A DNA stretch of 64,000 nucleotides from Simplicispira sedimenti (GTDB taxonomy: Bacteria; Pseudomonadota; Gammaproteobacteria; Burkholderiales; Burkholderiaceae_C). The stretch lies in contig NZ_JAKVIJ010000001.1 in assembly GCF_022760965.1 (NCBI RefSeq), positions 62,001 through 126,000 of the forward strand, read 5' to 3'. A program made the translations under genes and the position numbers. The notes under the pieces are model-generated. The model had not been told where the DNA came from. It searched no databases and saw nothing but the letters and a program-made list of their open reading frames with translations. Below are positions 7,894 through 16,588 of the stretch, one piece after another; the stretch's first letter is position 1; each line of letters begins with the position of its first letter.

Positions 7894-10800
7894 TCAGGCG
7901 GCCTGGCGCTGCGCCGGGGCGCGCCACTGGGCCATCAGGCCATCCCACTTGGCGCGCGCGGCCTTCAGGTGGCGCTCCTTCACGTGGCCGTAGCCCCGGA
8001 TGTCCTCGGGAATGCGCGCGATCTCGGCCGCCAGCGCCAGCCGCTCGGGCGTCAGGCCGGCGAGCAGTTCCTCGATGCAGGCGCGGTATTCCACGATCAG
8101 GGCACGCTCCATCCGGCGCTCTTCCGTCTTGCCAAAGATGTCGAGCGCGCCGCCGCGCAGCCCCTTGAGCCCGCCGAGCACACCCAGCGCCCGGCGCATC
8201 CAGGGGCCGAACGACTGCTTGACCAGCTCGCCCTTGTCGTTGCGCTGGGCCATGAGGGGCGGGGCCATGTGGTGGACGATCTTGTAGTCGCCCTCGAACA
8301 TGGCGGCGATCTTGTCGGTGAAGGCCTTGTCGGTGTGCAGGCGGGCCACCTCGTACTCGTCCTTGTAGGCCATGAGCTTGAACAGGTAGCGCGCCACGGC
8401 CTCGGCCAGGCGCGTGCTGCTGCCGAGCTTGGCTTCAGCGGCCTGCACCTTCTCGACGAAGGCGCGGTACTGGGCCGCGTAGGCCGCATCCTGGTAGCCG
8501 GTGAGAAACTCGACGCGCTGCGCCACCATCTCGGCCAGCGCGGGCTTCTTCACGAACTCGATCACCTGGGCCGCCTGGAACAGCGCCTGCACGGCCGACA
8601 GATCGTGCGCGCAGCGCCGACCCCATTCGAACGCGGCCTTGTTGTTGTCGATCTGCACGCCGTTGAGCTCCATGGCACGCATCAGCGCGGCGTGCGACAG
8701 CGGCACGCGACCCTTCTGCCAAGCGTAGCCCAGCAGCAGCGGGTTGGTGTAGATGCTGTCGCCGAGTAGCTGCACCGCTACCTGCTCGGCGTCGAAATGG
8801 CCCACCAGCTCCGCGCCCACAGCCGCGATGACGGCGCTCTCGCAGTTGCCGCCCGGGAACTGCCAGTTGGGGTTGGTGACGAACGAGGCCGTCGGCGTGC
8901 CGTGGGTATTGAGCGCCACGAAGGTGCGGCCCGGCTGCATCACGGCCAGCGTGGCCTTGTTCGCGGCCACGATGGAGTCGCAGCCAATCACCAGATCGGC
9001 CTTGGCGGTGTCCACCTTGGTGGTATAGATGGCCTCGGGCCGGTTGGCGATCTGGATATGGCTCCAGGTCGCGCCGCCCTTTTGCGCCAGGCCGCCCGCG
9101 TCCTGCGTGACCACGCCCTTGCCATCGAGGTGCGCGGCCATGCCCAGCAGCGAGCCGATGGTGATCACGCCCGTGCCGCCCACGCCGCCGACCACGATGC
9201 CCCAGGCCTCTTCCGCCACCGGCAGCACCGGCTCGGGGATCGGGGGCAGGCTGGCGAGGTCGCCTTTCTTCTCCTTCTTGGGCTTCTTCAGCGTACCGCC
9301 TTCGATGGTGACAAAGCTCGGGCAGAAGCCGTTGACGCAGGAGTAGTCCTTGTTGCAGGTGCTCTGGTTGATGCGGCGCTTGCGGCCGAACGGTGTCTCC
9401 ACGGGCTCGACGCTCAGGCAGTTGGACTTGACCGAACAGTCGCCACAGCCTTCGCACACCAGCTCGTTGATGATCACCGTCTTGTCGGGCGTGGCGAGCT
9501 TGCCGCGCTTGCGGCGGCGGCGCTTCTCGGTGGCGCAGGTCTGGTCGTAGATCAGCGCCGTGCAGCCCGCGATCTCGCGCAGCTCGCGCTGGATGCGGTC
9601 GAGCTCGTCGCGGTGGTGCACCGTCACGCCGGCGGCCAGCGGCGCGCCGTCGTACTTCTGCGGCTCGTCGGTCACGATGACCAGCTTGGCCACGCCCTCG
9701 GCCTTGAGACTGTTCATGATCTGCAGCACCGAGTGGCCTTCGGGGCGCTCGCCCACCTGCTGGCCGCCGGTCATGGCCACGGCGTCGTTGTAGAGGATCT
9801 TGTAGGTGATGTTCACACCCGCGGCGATGCTCTGGCGGATCGCCAGCAGGCCGCTGTGGAAGTAGGTGCCGTCGCCCAGGTTGGCGAACACATGCGGCTC
9901 CTGCGTGAACGGCGCCTGCCCCACCCACGACACACCCTCGCCGCCCATCTGCGTGAAGGTGGAGGTGCTGCGGTCCATCCACACCGTCATGTAGTGGCAG
10001 CCGATGCCGGCCACGGCGCGCGAGCCTTCGGGCACGCGCGTGCTGGTGTTGTGCGGGCAACCGCTGCAGAACCAGGGCGTGCGCTCGCCGGTGTCGGTCT
10101 TGAGCTCCAGCATGGCACGCTCGCGCGCCTCGATGGTGGCGATGCGCGCGTCCATGCGCGCGATGATGTCCTGCGAAACGCCCAGCTTCTTCAGGCGCTT
10201 GGCGATGGCCTTGGCGATGATGGCTGGCGTGAGGTCGGCTTTGGCGCGCAGCAGCCAGTTCTGGCTCGGGTTGGGCATGCTCCATTCGCCACCCGAGGCG
10301 TCGCCGCCGGGCTCGTCGAACTTGCCCAGCACATGCGGGCGCACGTCGGCGCGCCAGTTGTACAACTCTTCCTTGAGCTGATATTCGATGACCTGGCGTT
10401 TCTCCTCCACCACCAGAATCTCCTGCAGCCCTTCGGCAAAGCTGCGCGTGATGGTGGCCTCCAGCGGCCACACCACGTTGACCTTGTGCACGCGGATGCC
10501 CAGCTGGCGGCAAGTGTCGTCGTCCAGGCCCAGGTCCATGAGCGCCTGGCGCGTGTCGTTGTAGGCCTTGCCGCTGGCGATGATGCCGAAGCGGTCGTTG
10601 GGGCCTTCGATCACGTTGTAGTTGAGCTTGTTGGCACGCACATAGGCCAGGGCGGCGTACCACTTGTAGTCCATGAGGCGCGCCTCCTGCTCCAGCGGCA
10701 CGTCGGGCCAGCGGATGTGCAGGCCGCCGGGCGGCATGGCAAAGTCCTCGGGCAGGATGATCTTCACGCGGTCCGGGTCCACCGACACGCTGGCCGACGA

Positions 10801-11454
10801 CTCCACCACCTCCTGAATGGTCTTCATGCCCGACCACACGCCCGAGAAACGGCTCATGGCGAAGGCGTGCAGGCCCATGTCGAGGATGTCCTGCACATTG
10901 CTCGGGAAGAACACCGGCGTGCCGCAGGCCTTGAAGATGTGGTCACTCTGGTGCGGCGCCGTGCTGCTCTTGCTGATGTGGTCATCGCCGGCAATGGCGA
11001 TCACGCCGCCGTGCTTGGCCGTTCCCGCCATGTTGGCGTGCTTGAACACGTCCGAGCAGCGATCCACGCCCGGGCCCTTGCCGTACCAGATGCCGAACAC
11101 GCCGTCGTATTTCTTCTTCTCGGGGTACAGGTCGAGCTGCTGCGTGCCCCACACGGCGGTGGCACCCAGTTCTTCGTTCACGCCGGGCTGGAAGACGATG
11201 TGGTTCTCGGCCAGGTGCTTCTTGGCGGCCCACAGCGCCTGGTCGTAGGTGCCCAGCGGGCTGCCACGGTAGCCGCTGATGAAACCGGCGGTGTTCAGCC
11301 CCGCCACGGCATCGCGCTGGCGCTGCAGCATGGGCAGGCGCACCAAGGCCTGCACGCCGCTCATGAAGGCGCGGCCTTCGCCCAGGGTGTATTTGTCTTC
11401 CAGCGTGACGGTTTCGAGGGCCTTGCGGACGGATTCGGGCAAGGGTGCGTTCAT
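7894..11454 (-). CDS. Fused indolepyruvate ferredoxin oxidoreductase (IorA-IorB type)
   Basis: This 1186-residue single-chain enzyme oxidatively decarboxylates aryl pyruvates (indolepyruvate, phenylpyruvate) to aryl-acetyl-CoA with reduction of an electron acceptor, in aromatic amino acid breakdown. The N-terminal pyrimidine-binding domain contains GYRGSPLGTYD. The TPP-binding part contains GCPHNTST and GDGTYFHSGLLAIRQS. A cysteine cluster CEGCGDCSVKSNC at about residue 668 indicates 4Fe-4S binding. The gamma-type domain begins at GVGGTGVITIGSLL (about 755), with AGGLAQKGGATWSH. Length is typical for the fused proteobacterial form. GGAG lies eight bases upstream of the ATG. It is divergent from an Lrp/AsnC gene, the likely regulator. 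Confidence 0.95.
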   Translation of the reverse strand: MNAPLPESVRKALETVTLEDKYTLGEGRAFMSGVQALVRLPMLQRQRDAVAGLNTAGFISGYRGSPLGTYDQALWAAKKHLAENHIVFQPGVNEELGATAVWGTQQLDLYPEKKKYDGVFGIWYGKGPGVDRCSDVFKHANMAGTAKHGGVIAIAGDDHISKSSTAPHQSDHIFKACGTPVFFPSNVQDILDMGLHAFAMSRFSGVWSGMKTIQEVVESSASVSVDPDRVKIILPEDFAMPPGGLHIRWPDVPLEQEARLMDYKWYAALAYVRANKLNYNVIEGPNDRFGIIASGKAYNDTRQALMDLGLDDDTCRQLGIRVHKVNVVWPLEATITRSFAEGLQEILVVEEKRQVIEYQLKEELYNWRADVRPHVLGKFDEPGGDASGGEWSMPNPSQNWLLRAKADLTPAIIAKAIAKRLKKLGVSQDIIARMDARIATIEARERAMLELKTDTGERTPWFCSGCPHNTSTRVPEGSRAVAGIGCHYMTVWMDRSTSTFTQMGGEGVSWVGQAPFTQEPHVFANLGDGTYFHSGLLAIRQSIAAGVNITYKILYNDAVAMTGGQQVGERPEGHSVLQIMNSLKAEGVAKLVIVTDEPQKYDGAPLAAGVTVHHRDELDRIQRELREIAGCTALIYDQTCATEKRRRRKRGKLATPDKTVIINELVCEGCGDCSVKSNCLSVEPVETPFGRKRRINQSTCNKDYSCVNGFCPSFVTIEGGTLKKPKKEKKGDLASLPPIPEPVLPVAEEAWGIVVGGVGGTGVITIGSLLGMAAHLDGKGVVTQDAGGLAQKGGATWSHIQIANRPEAIYTTKVDTAKADLVIGCDSIVAANKATLAVMQPGRTFVALNTHGTPTASFVTNPNWQFPGGNCESAVIAAVGAELVGHFDAEQVAVQLLGDSIYTNPLLLGYAWQKGRVPLSHAALMRAMELNGVQIDNNKAAFEWGRRCAHDLSAVQALFQAAQVIEFVKKPALAEMVAQRVEFLTGYQDAAYAAQYRAFVEKVQAAEAKLGSSTRLAEAVARYLFKLMAYKDEYEVARLHTDKAFTDKIAAMFEGDYKIVHHMAPPLMAQRNDKGELVKQSFGPWMRRALGVLGGLKGLRGGALDIFGKTEERRMERALIVEYRACIEELLAGLTPERLALAAEIARIPEDIRGYGHVKERHLKAARAKWDGLMAQWRAPAQRQAA

Positions 11455-11636
11455 CGTGTTGTCTCCTTCGCGGGTTCGTGGGGCCGCGTCTTGTGGGGCG
11501 GAACGTGGGCGCCTGCCAGTTAGGGTGGCGGCTCCAGTGTGCAGAGGAGTGTATGCCCTTGTCGCCGATAGGTGTTTGCTTTTGATGCCGCATTTGCGCT
11601 ATCTTGCGAAAGATCCTTTCTCATTTGGTGGATATT

Positions 11637-12122
11637 TTGAACAACCTGGACAAATTCGACCTGACCATCCTGCAGGAACTGCAATCCGACGCGCGCCTGA
11701 CCAACGCCGAACTGGCCCAGCGCGTGGGCCTCTCGGCCGCGCCCTGCTGGCGCCGCGTGCGTGCGCTGGAGGAGACGGGCTTCATCAAGGGCTACCGCGC
11801 CGAAATCGATCGGCGCAAGATCGGCCTGGGCGTGCTCGCCTTCGTGCGCCTGGATGCCGACCGCAACACCGGCGGCCTCACGCAGGCCATGGAGGAGGCC
11901 ATCCGGAAGATCCCCGAGGTGGTGTCGTGCCACTACATCAGCGGCACGGGCACCTTCGAGCTGCAGGTGGTGGCGCGCGACCTCGACAGCTTTTCGCAGT
12001 TTGCGCGCGACGTGCTGCTGCACCTGCCCAACGTGAAGGACATGCACACCAGCTTCTCGCTCGGCGAGGTCAAGGCCAGCGGTGCGCTGCCGCTCAGCCA
12101 CCTGCGGCAGGGAGCCATGTGA
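11637..12122 (+). CDS. Lrp/AsnC-family transcriptional regulator
   Basis: This is a 161-residue feast/famine regulator. The N-terminal winged HTH (DKFDLTILQELQSDARLTNAELAQRVGLS, then CWRRVRALEETGFIKGYRAE) leads to a C-terminal RAM ligand-binding domain (VVSCHYISGTGTFELQVVARDL). There is no in-frame ATG before the HTH. I prefer TTG at 11637, which gives LNNLDKFD and is preceded by GGTGGA. GTG at 11628 or TTG at 11604 are alternatives. It is divergent from the indolepyruvate oxidoreductase gene, which suggests control by an amino acid ligand. An imperfect palindrome around 11592-11610 (TTTGCGC...TGCGAAA) could be its operator. Confidence 0.9.
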   Translation: MNNLDKFDLTILQELQSDARLTNAELAQRVGLSAAPCWRRVRALEETGFIKGYRAEIDRRKIGLGVLAFVRLDADRNTGGLTQAMEEAIRKIPEVVSCHYISGTGTFELQVVARDLDSFSQFARDVLLHLPNVKDMHTSFSLGEVKASGALPLSHLRQGAM

Positions 12123-12229
12123 TGCTATCGTTTTCATAGCATGCGGCGCTTATCAATGAGGAGCTCCAGATGAATTTGCGCTTGAAAGCCATATTCGACA
12201 AGCGCCATAAGCTATGAAATTCATAGCGC
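12120..12229 (+). repeat. Family-1 dispersed palindromic repeat, copy downstream of the lrp-type gene
   Basis: The block begins with the stop codon itself (TGATGCTATCGTTTTCATAGC). It continues with GGCGCTTATC and CAAGCGCC arms and ends with a perfect 17-bp palindrome GCTATGAAATTCATAGC at 12211-12227. That 17-mer is repeated exactly at 39316-39332. The palindromes can fold and would suit transcript ending between this gene and the next. Confidence 0.7.
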
Positions 12230-12253
12230 TTCTGCACCCCCAAACCGACCCCG

Positions 12254-12300
12254 CTTCATCCACCTGAACGATGCCAGGCCCCGGCCCGCGGGCGTACCAT
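12254..12300 (+). promoter_or_regulatory. Candidate LuxR-type operator and -10 box for the DUF3667 gene
   Basis: The 20-bp element CTTCATCCACCTGAACGATG (12254-12273) matches 17 of 20 bases of the perfect palindrome at 13144-13163. TACCAT follows 21 bp later (12295-12300). If TACCAT is the -10, the element is centred near -43.5, the class II activation position for LuxR-type regulators. The pairing of two promoters makes this more than a chance match. Confidence 0.5.
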
Positions 12301-12331
12301 GCGCAGCCCCTGCCTGCCGCCCCGCCGCCCT

Positions 12332-13111
12332 GTGACGCTCCCCACCATCGACACCCTGTTCGACACCGCGCAGTGCCTGAACTGCACCACCCCGCTCACC
12401 GGCCCCTACTGCGCCCAGTGCGGGCAGAAGAAGGCGGGCCGCATGGGCGCTGCCACCGTGCGCAAGGAGGCCTGGGCGCGCTTTCGCTGGTTCGAATGGG
12501 ACATGGTGCGCAACGCGCTGCGCGTGCTGCCCCAGCCCGGCACCGTGGCGCGTGAATACGTGCGCGGCCGGCGCAAGGACCACCCGCACCCCCTCACATT
12601 GCTGTGCCTGGCCATTGGTTGCCTGCTGATCGTGCTGGGCCACACCGACTACCTCCGGCCCGCCTTTCCCAGCGAGGCCGCAGCGCGCATGTACGCGCTG
12701 GTCGCCGCGTATTCCAAGTGGTCGTTTTCCCTGGGCGCGCTGGCCGCCTTCGCCAGCGCCTGGCTGCTGCTGCGTCGCCGCATGGGCTACAACGCCACCG
12801 AGCTGCTGGCCTTGGCGCTGTACTGCCAGGCCGTGTTCATCGCACTGCAGATGGCCAACCAGCTACCTCTGGTGCTGGTGCCGTCCCCCGGCCTGATGCA
12901 GTGGCACAAGGCCTGGTCCCCCTGGTACATGACGGCGCTGCAGGCCCTGTGGTTCATGCTGGCACTGCGCCAGTTCTTCGTGCTGGACCTGCGGCGCGAT
13001 GGCCTGCGGCTGCTGCTGGCCGGTGGGCTGTTCGCCGTGCTCAAGTGGCAAGCCACCGCGCTCTATGCCCGGGCGGTGGTGGAGCTGGTGCTGTGGCAGA
13101 TGGGGATGTAA
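12332..13111 (+). CDS. DUF3667-like membrane protein with N-terminal zinc-ribbon motif
   Basis: This is an inner-membrane protein of about 259 residues and unknown function. An N-terminal cysteine ribbon (CLNC...YCAQCGQKK) is followed by an amphipathic stretch, EYVRGRRKDHPHPLTLLCLA, and about five membrane helices. That order is characteristic of DUF3667. I place the start at GTG 12332 because the only upstream in-frame ATG (12299) falls inside the predicted -10 box. The ATG would add 11 residues. Its promoter region shares a palindrome with the downstream luxR-type gene, suggesting they form one regulon. Confidence 0.75.
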   Translation: MTLPTIDTLFDTAQCLNCTTPLTGPYCAQCGQKKAGRMGAATVRKEAWARFRWFEWDMVRNALRVLPQPGTVAREYVRGRRKDHPHPLTLLCLAIGCLLIVLGHTDYLRPAFPSEAAARMYALVAAYSKWSFSLGALAAFASAWLLLRRRMGYNATELLALALYCQAVFIALQMANQLPLVLVPSPGLMQWHKAWSPWYMTALQALWFMLALRQFFVLDLRRDGLRLLLAGGLFAVLKWQATALYARAVVELVLWQMGM

Positions 13112-13143
13112 GAAACCGCAAAAGGCGTGCGAAAAGTCCGCCC

Positions 13144-13189
13144 CATCATCCACCTGGATGATGCCCCCTCGGTAGCGCACCCCTACCAT
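13144..13189 (+). promoter_or_regulatory. Perfect 20-bp palindrome and -10 box upstream of the luxR-type gene
   Basis: CATCATCCACCTGGATGATG (13144-13163) is an inverted repeat with 8-bp arms and a 4-bp centre. TACCAT follows after 20 bp at 13184-13189. Taking TACCAT as the -10, the palindrome centre falls at about -42.5, as in lux-box promoters where the bound dimer touches RNA polymerase. It suggests autoregulation by the downstream LuxR-type protein. Confidence 0.55.
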
Positions 13190-13226
13190 CCAGCCCATTC
13201 CACGCAACCAACGCAGAAGGGCCGCA

Positions 13227-14393
13227 GTGAGCAACAAGAACTGGCACGCACAGCACCTGGCCATCCCCCGTTTCGAGGCCCTCATCGCCGAGAGCCTGGA
13301 GGCCGTGGGCGAGCCCGGCATGGTGCCGCGCCTGTTGCGCCATCTGGGCCAGGCACTGGGCAGCCACAAGGTGGTGCTGTTCTGTCCCCTGCCTGGCGAG
13401 GGCGACCCGCTGGCAGCCCACCAGTGGGGCATGCCCGATGACTTCCTGGAGCGCTACGCCCGGCTGATCCAAGGGCAGGACGCCTGGAGCGAAGCGCTGG
13501 AACGCCAGCACGAACAGGCCCTGGCACGCGGCGGCTCCCTGAGCCAGCAGCTCATCGCCACCAGTGCACTGAAACGAAGTGGCTTCTACGCCGACTACCT
13601 GCGCCCCCTGGGCATCGACGCCATGGTCAACAGCATCGTCGAAGCCTCGCCCGAGGTGGGCGTGCATGTGCTGGCGCTGTACAACGAGCTGGGCCAGCCC
13701 GAATTCACGCCCGCGCAGTTCGCCCAGTTGCGCGCCGTCACACCCTGGGTGCGCAGCCTCATGCGCGCCCAGCGCCGCCTGCAGCAGGCCCAGCGCCACA
13801 CGCAGGCGCTGGAGCGCACGCTGGACCAGCTCCCGCTGGGCCTGTTGCACGTGGACCGGCAGGGCACGCTGCGCTACCTCAACAACCATGCGCGCACCTG
13901 GCTGGGCGTGGACGACGAGGGCCGCATTCTGCTGCGCCACGCCACCGGCTGGCAGGCGCGCGCCCCCATGCAACTGGCCGACCTCCATACCGCGCTCCCC
14001 CCGCTGCATGCGGCCAGTCAGAGCGCGCGCACGCCCGTTTCGGCCCGACTGCACACGCCGCAGGGCCTGGCCCTGGTGGCGCTGGCCACGCCGCTGCGCG
14101 GCGGCCCGGCAGCGCAGGAGCCGATCACCCAATTCGTCCTGGTGCCCGAAACCCTGCCCCAGGCCCACGCCGCCATGCCCGTGTGCGGCGCGCTCTACGG
14201 CCTGACACCCGCCGAGGCGGCCCTGCTGCCCCTGCTGCTGCAGGGCATGACGCCGCGCGAAATGGCCGACACCCAGGGCGTGAAGCTGCCCACCGTGCGC
14301 ACCCAGCTCGCCAGCCTGTACGCCAAGACCGGCACCCGGGGCCAGGCCGAGCTGGCCCAGCGCGTGCTGCGCGTGGCGGCCCTGGTGGCTTGA
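13227..14393 (+). CDS. LuxR-family transcriptional regulator with sensory N-terminus
   Basis: This 388-residue protein ends in a LuxR/GerE helix-turn-helix domain at about residues 325-385 (LTPAEAALLPLLLQGMTPRE, then GVKLPTVRTQLASLYAKTGTR). The region at about residues 200-250 (LDQLPLGLLHVDRQGTLRYLNNHARTWLG) is PAS-like, and the first 190 residues look like a GAF-type or other globular sensor. It lacks an obvious acyl-homoserine-lactone binding domain. The start is GTG (GTGAGCAACAAG). The same palindrome lies upstream of this gene and the DUF3667 gene, so those are its most likely targets. Confidence 0.85.
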   Translation: MSNKNWHAQHLAIPRFEALIAESLEAVGEPGMVPRLLRHLGQALGSHKVVLFCPLPGEGDPLAAHQWGMPDDFLERYARLIQGQDAWSEALERQHEQALARGGSLSQQLIATSALKRSGFYADYLRPLGIDAMVNSIVEASPEVGVHVLALYNELGQPEFTPAQFAQLRAVTPWVRSLMRAQRRLQQAQRHTQALERTLDQLPLGLLHVDRQGTLRYLNNHARTWLGVDDEGRILLRHATGWQARAPMQLADLHTALPPLHAASQSARTPVSARLHTPQGLALVALATPLRGGPAAQEPITQFVLVPETLPQAHAAMPVCGALYGLTPAEAALLPLLLQGMTPREMADTQGVKLPTVRTQLASLYAKTGTRGQAELAQRVLRVAALVA

Positions 14394-14404
14394 CGATGGG
14401 ACAC

Positions 14405-14491
14405 CCCCCTGAGTCGCCTTTGGCGCCTTCCCCCCGCTCTCGCAGCGCTGCGGGGCGGCCCTTGCGCGGGAGCACTGGCCTGGGGCGCGCC
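14405..14491 (+). repeat. Family-2 dispersed 3'-end repeat, copy downstream of the luxR-type gene
   Basis: It begins CCCCCCTGAGTCGCC eleven bases after the stop codon. Then come GGCGCCTTCCCCCCGCTCTCGC, a short GCAGCGCTGC hairpin, GGGGCGGCCCTTGCGCGGG and CTGGCCTGGGGCGCGCC. It is a shortened copy that lacks the central GGGGGACGCT block seen at 18780-18942 and 47289-47440. Its orientation matches the upstream gene. Confidence 0.75.
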
Positions 14492-14547
14492 CGTATCGAC
14501 GCCACGGCCCACTGAATTCACCGATCCAATCTGAGGAACCTGCACCC

Positions 14548-16224
14548 ATGAAGCAACCCTACCTTCGTCCCGTGGCATGGGCCTGCGCCGCCCTGATCGG
14601 GCTCGCCAGCACAGGTCTGGCCCTGGCGCAAAAAGCCACCGTTGCCGGTGCCAAGCCCCAGCGTGCGCAACTGGCCGCCGAGCTGGCCGCCACGCTGCAG
14701 GCCTGCTCCTACGACGGCAGCCCGCTGGCCTTTTCGCCGCCCGACCTGTCCAAGGGCGGCAGCAGCGGCAAACAGGTGGTGGCCGAAATCATGCGCTACA
14801 CCGGCCTGCCGGCCAACTTCGTGGTGGTCGAGGGCCAGGTGCCCAATGCCGCCGCGGTCATCATGGCCGGGCCCGACAAGGTGCCGCGCCGCGTCATCGC
14901 CTACAACCCGGCCTTCATGGGCGAAGTGATCCGCGCGACCCAAGCCAACAACTGGGCGCCCGTGAGCATCATGGCGCACGAGATCGGTCACCACCTCTCG
15001 GGCCACACCATCGTCCCCGGCGGCAGCCAGCCGCCTATCGAACTGGAGTCGGACAAGTTCAGCGGCTTCGTGCTCTACAAGATGGGCGCACCGCTGAAGG
15101 ACGCGCAGAACGCCATCGCCACGCTCATCCCCGAGGCCGACGGCCAGACCCATCCCGGCCGCCGCAAGCGCTTGGCGGCCATCGCCAGCGGCTGGATCGA
15201 AGCCTGCGAGCTGCAGGGCGGCGGCGCGCAATGCCAGGGCGGCAAGCCGGTCGCCACGGCCCAGGCGCCTGTGGCCCCCGCACCCACCTCCAAGCCTGCC
15301 ACCCAACCGGCCATGGCCCCAGTCATGGCAGCGCCCGCTGCACCGGCCCCGGTGGCCGCCACCGCCACAGCGCAGGTCTTGCCCAAGGCCGACACCAGCG
15401 CCCTGCCCTCCAAGGGCGGGCAATTCATCTACGACGAGTTCGGCGTCCTGGACCCGGCCATCCGTGCCCAGTTTGAAAAGCAGATGTACGAGCACGCGCA
15501 GGCCACGGGCGTGGAAATCGTGACCCTTCTGGTCAAGGACCTGGGCGGCAAGAGCGCCGAGGACTACGCCCACGCCATGATGCGCCAGTTGCGCGTGGGC
15601 AAGCTCGATGTGGGCAACGGTGCGGTGCTGGTGGTGGCGCCCGAGCAGAACCAGGCCGCTGCCGTGCTGGGCGCGGGCGTGCGGCTGGACATGGGCAGCC
15701 ACGACAAGGCCGCGCAACTGGAGCGCTGGATCAAGACCGCCTGGCCCCTGTGCAAGAAGAAGAGCGCCTGCGGCGGCTGGACGGAAAACCTGATGCTCGC
15801 GGCCGACCACATCCGCCGCGACACCCGCCACTCCGACTGGACCATCGCCTACAACACCTTGGGCGACATCCAGAAGGCCGACGCCGCCGAGAACGGCAAG
15901 GCCGTGCCACCGCAGGACAGCAAGGTCTGGCGCAAGATTGTGCGCCTGTCGGGCACGGTAGAGAGCCTGAACCCGCCGCCCGGCAACAAGGCGGCATGGG
16001 TCAACGATGTGAAAGTCAAGAACGGCCAGAAGGCCGTGCTGATGCGCAGCAGCGAAGGCCTGACGGCCATGCTCTACATCGACCCGCGCACCGAATCGCT
16101 GATGCCCGGCGGCAAGATGGAGCAAGGCAAGACCTACACGGTGATCGCGCGCGCATCGGGCCTGTCGTGGAACCCCAAGGACACGCAGTCGCTCGACCTG
16201 CTGAGCTACAGCGTGGCCGAATGA
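14548..16224 (+). CDS. Exported zinc metalloprotease-TPM domain fusion protein
   Basis: This 558-residue exported protein joins two families. After a signal peptide (cleavage near LALAQ), a gluzincin-type protease domain carries HEIGHH at residues 144-149 and the third-ligand motif ELESD at 165-169. A Pro/Ala/Thr-rich linker spans about 235-285. A TPM (YgcG-like) domain follows at about 292-430, with FIYDEFGVLDPAIRAQFEKQ and GNGAVLVVAPEQ, and holds a Cys-containing loop (CKKKSACGG). The last 120 residues form a further beta-rich domain. Role unknown. Envelope protein turnover is an inference. A four-gene operon starts here, with the next gene overlapping by ATGA. Confidence 0.8.
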   Translation: MKQPYLRPVAWACAALIGLASTGLALAQKATVAGAKPQRAQLAAELAATLQACSYDGSPLAFSPPDLSKGGSSGKQVVAEIMRYTGLPANFVVVEGQVPNAAAVIMAGPDKVPRRVIAYNPAFMGEVIRATQANNWAPVSIMAHEIGHHLSGHTIVPGGSQPPIELESDKFSGFVLYKMGAPLKDAQNAIATLIPEADGQTHPGRRKRLAAIASGWIEACELQGGGAQCQGGKPVATAQAPVAPAPTSKPATQPAMAPVMAAPAAPAPVAATATAQVLPKADTSALPSKGGQFIYDEFGVLDPAIRAQFEKQMYEHAQATGVEIVTLLVKDLGGKSAEDYAHAMMRQLRVGKLDVGNGAVLVVAPEQNQAAAVLGAGVRLDMGSHDKAAQLERWIKTAWPLCKKKSACGGWTENLMLAADHIRRDTRHSDWTIAYNTLGDIQKADAAENGKAVPPQDSKVWRKIVRLSGTVESLNPPPGNKAAWVNDVKVKNGQKAVLMRSSEGLTAMLYIDPRTESLMPGGKMEQGKTYTVIARASGLSWNPKDTQSLDLLSYSVAE

Positions 16225-16553
16225 CCCCACCCCCAGGCCTGCAAGACCTGCGCCGCCACTTCGGTTTCGTGGAAGCCGACTGGGGCTTTGCCTTGGTCGA
16301 ATTCACCGACCAGCCCCAGGCCTTCGACAACTTCGTGGCACGGTATGAACGCGCGCCCTTTGCGCTGTGCATCACGCGCGAGCGCGGTCAGGTCTTCATC
16401 GAACTGCGCCACGGCAACGGGCCTTGGCACGCCAGCGAGCCACTGCTGGCGCGCCTGGGACTATCGATGCAGCGCCGCCCCACAATGGACGACGGCGCCT
16501 GGAGCGGCTGGGGCATCGCCCCGCAGGCCCAGGCACTGCAATGCCATGGGTAG
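16221..16553 (+). CDS. Hypothetical 110-residue cytoplasmic protein
   Basis: The start ATG overlaps the stop codon of the metalloprotease-TPM gene (ATGA), so it is very probably translated with it. The product (MTPPPGLQDLRRHFGFVEADWGFALVEF...) has no signal peptide or membrane span and is a small alpha/beta protein rich in aromatic residues. A segment FALCITRERGQVFIELRH resembles small immunity-like or accessory proteins in general shape only. I do not recognise the family. The next gene begins 35 bp downstream. Confidence 0.75.
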   Translation: MTPPPGLQDLRRHFGFVEADWGFALVEFTDQPQAFDNFVARYERAPFALCITRERGQVFIELRHGNGPWHASEPLLARLGLSMQRRPTMDDGAWSGWGIAPQAQALQCHG

Positions 16554-16588
16554 CAGCTCCTGCAAATCCTCCAGAATCCCTGATCACC

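Noticed and set aside
8797..11523. A very long open frame (about 900 codons) on the plus strand opposite the indolepyruvate oxidoreductase gene
   Set aside because: It mirrors the GC-rich codon bias of the real gene on the other strand. The translation is His/Arg/Ala/Gly-rich, has no recognisable domain and no start signal.
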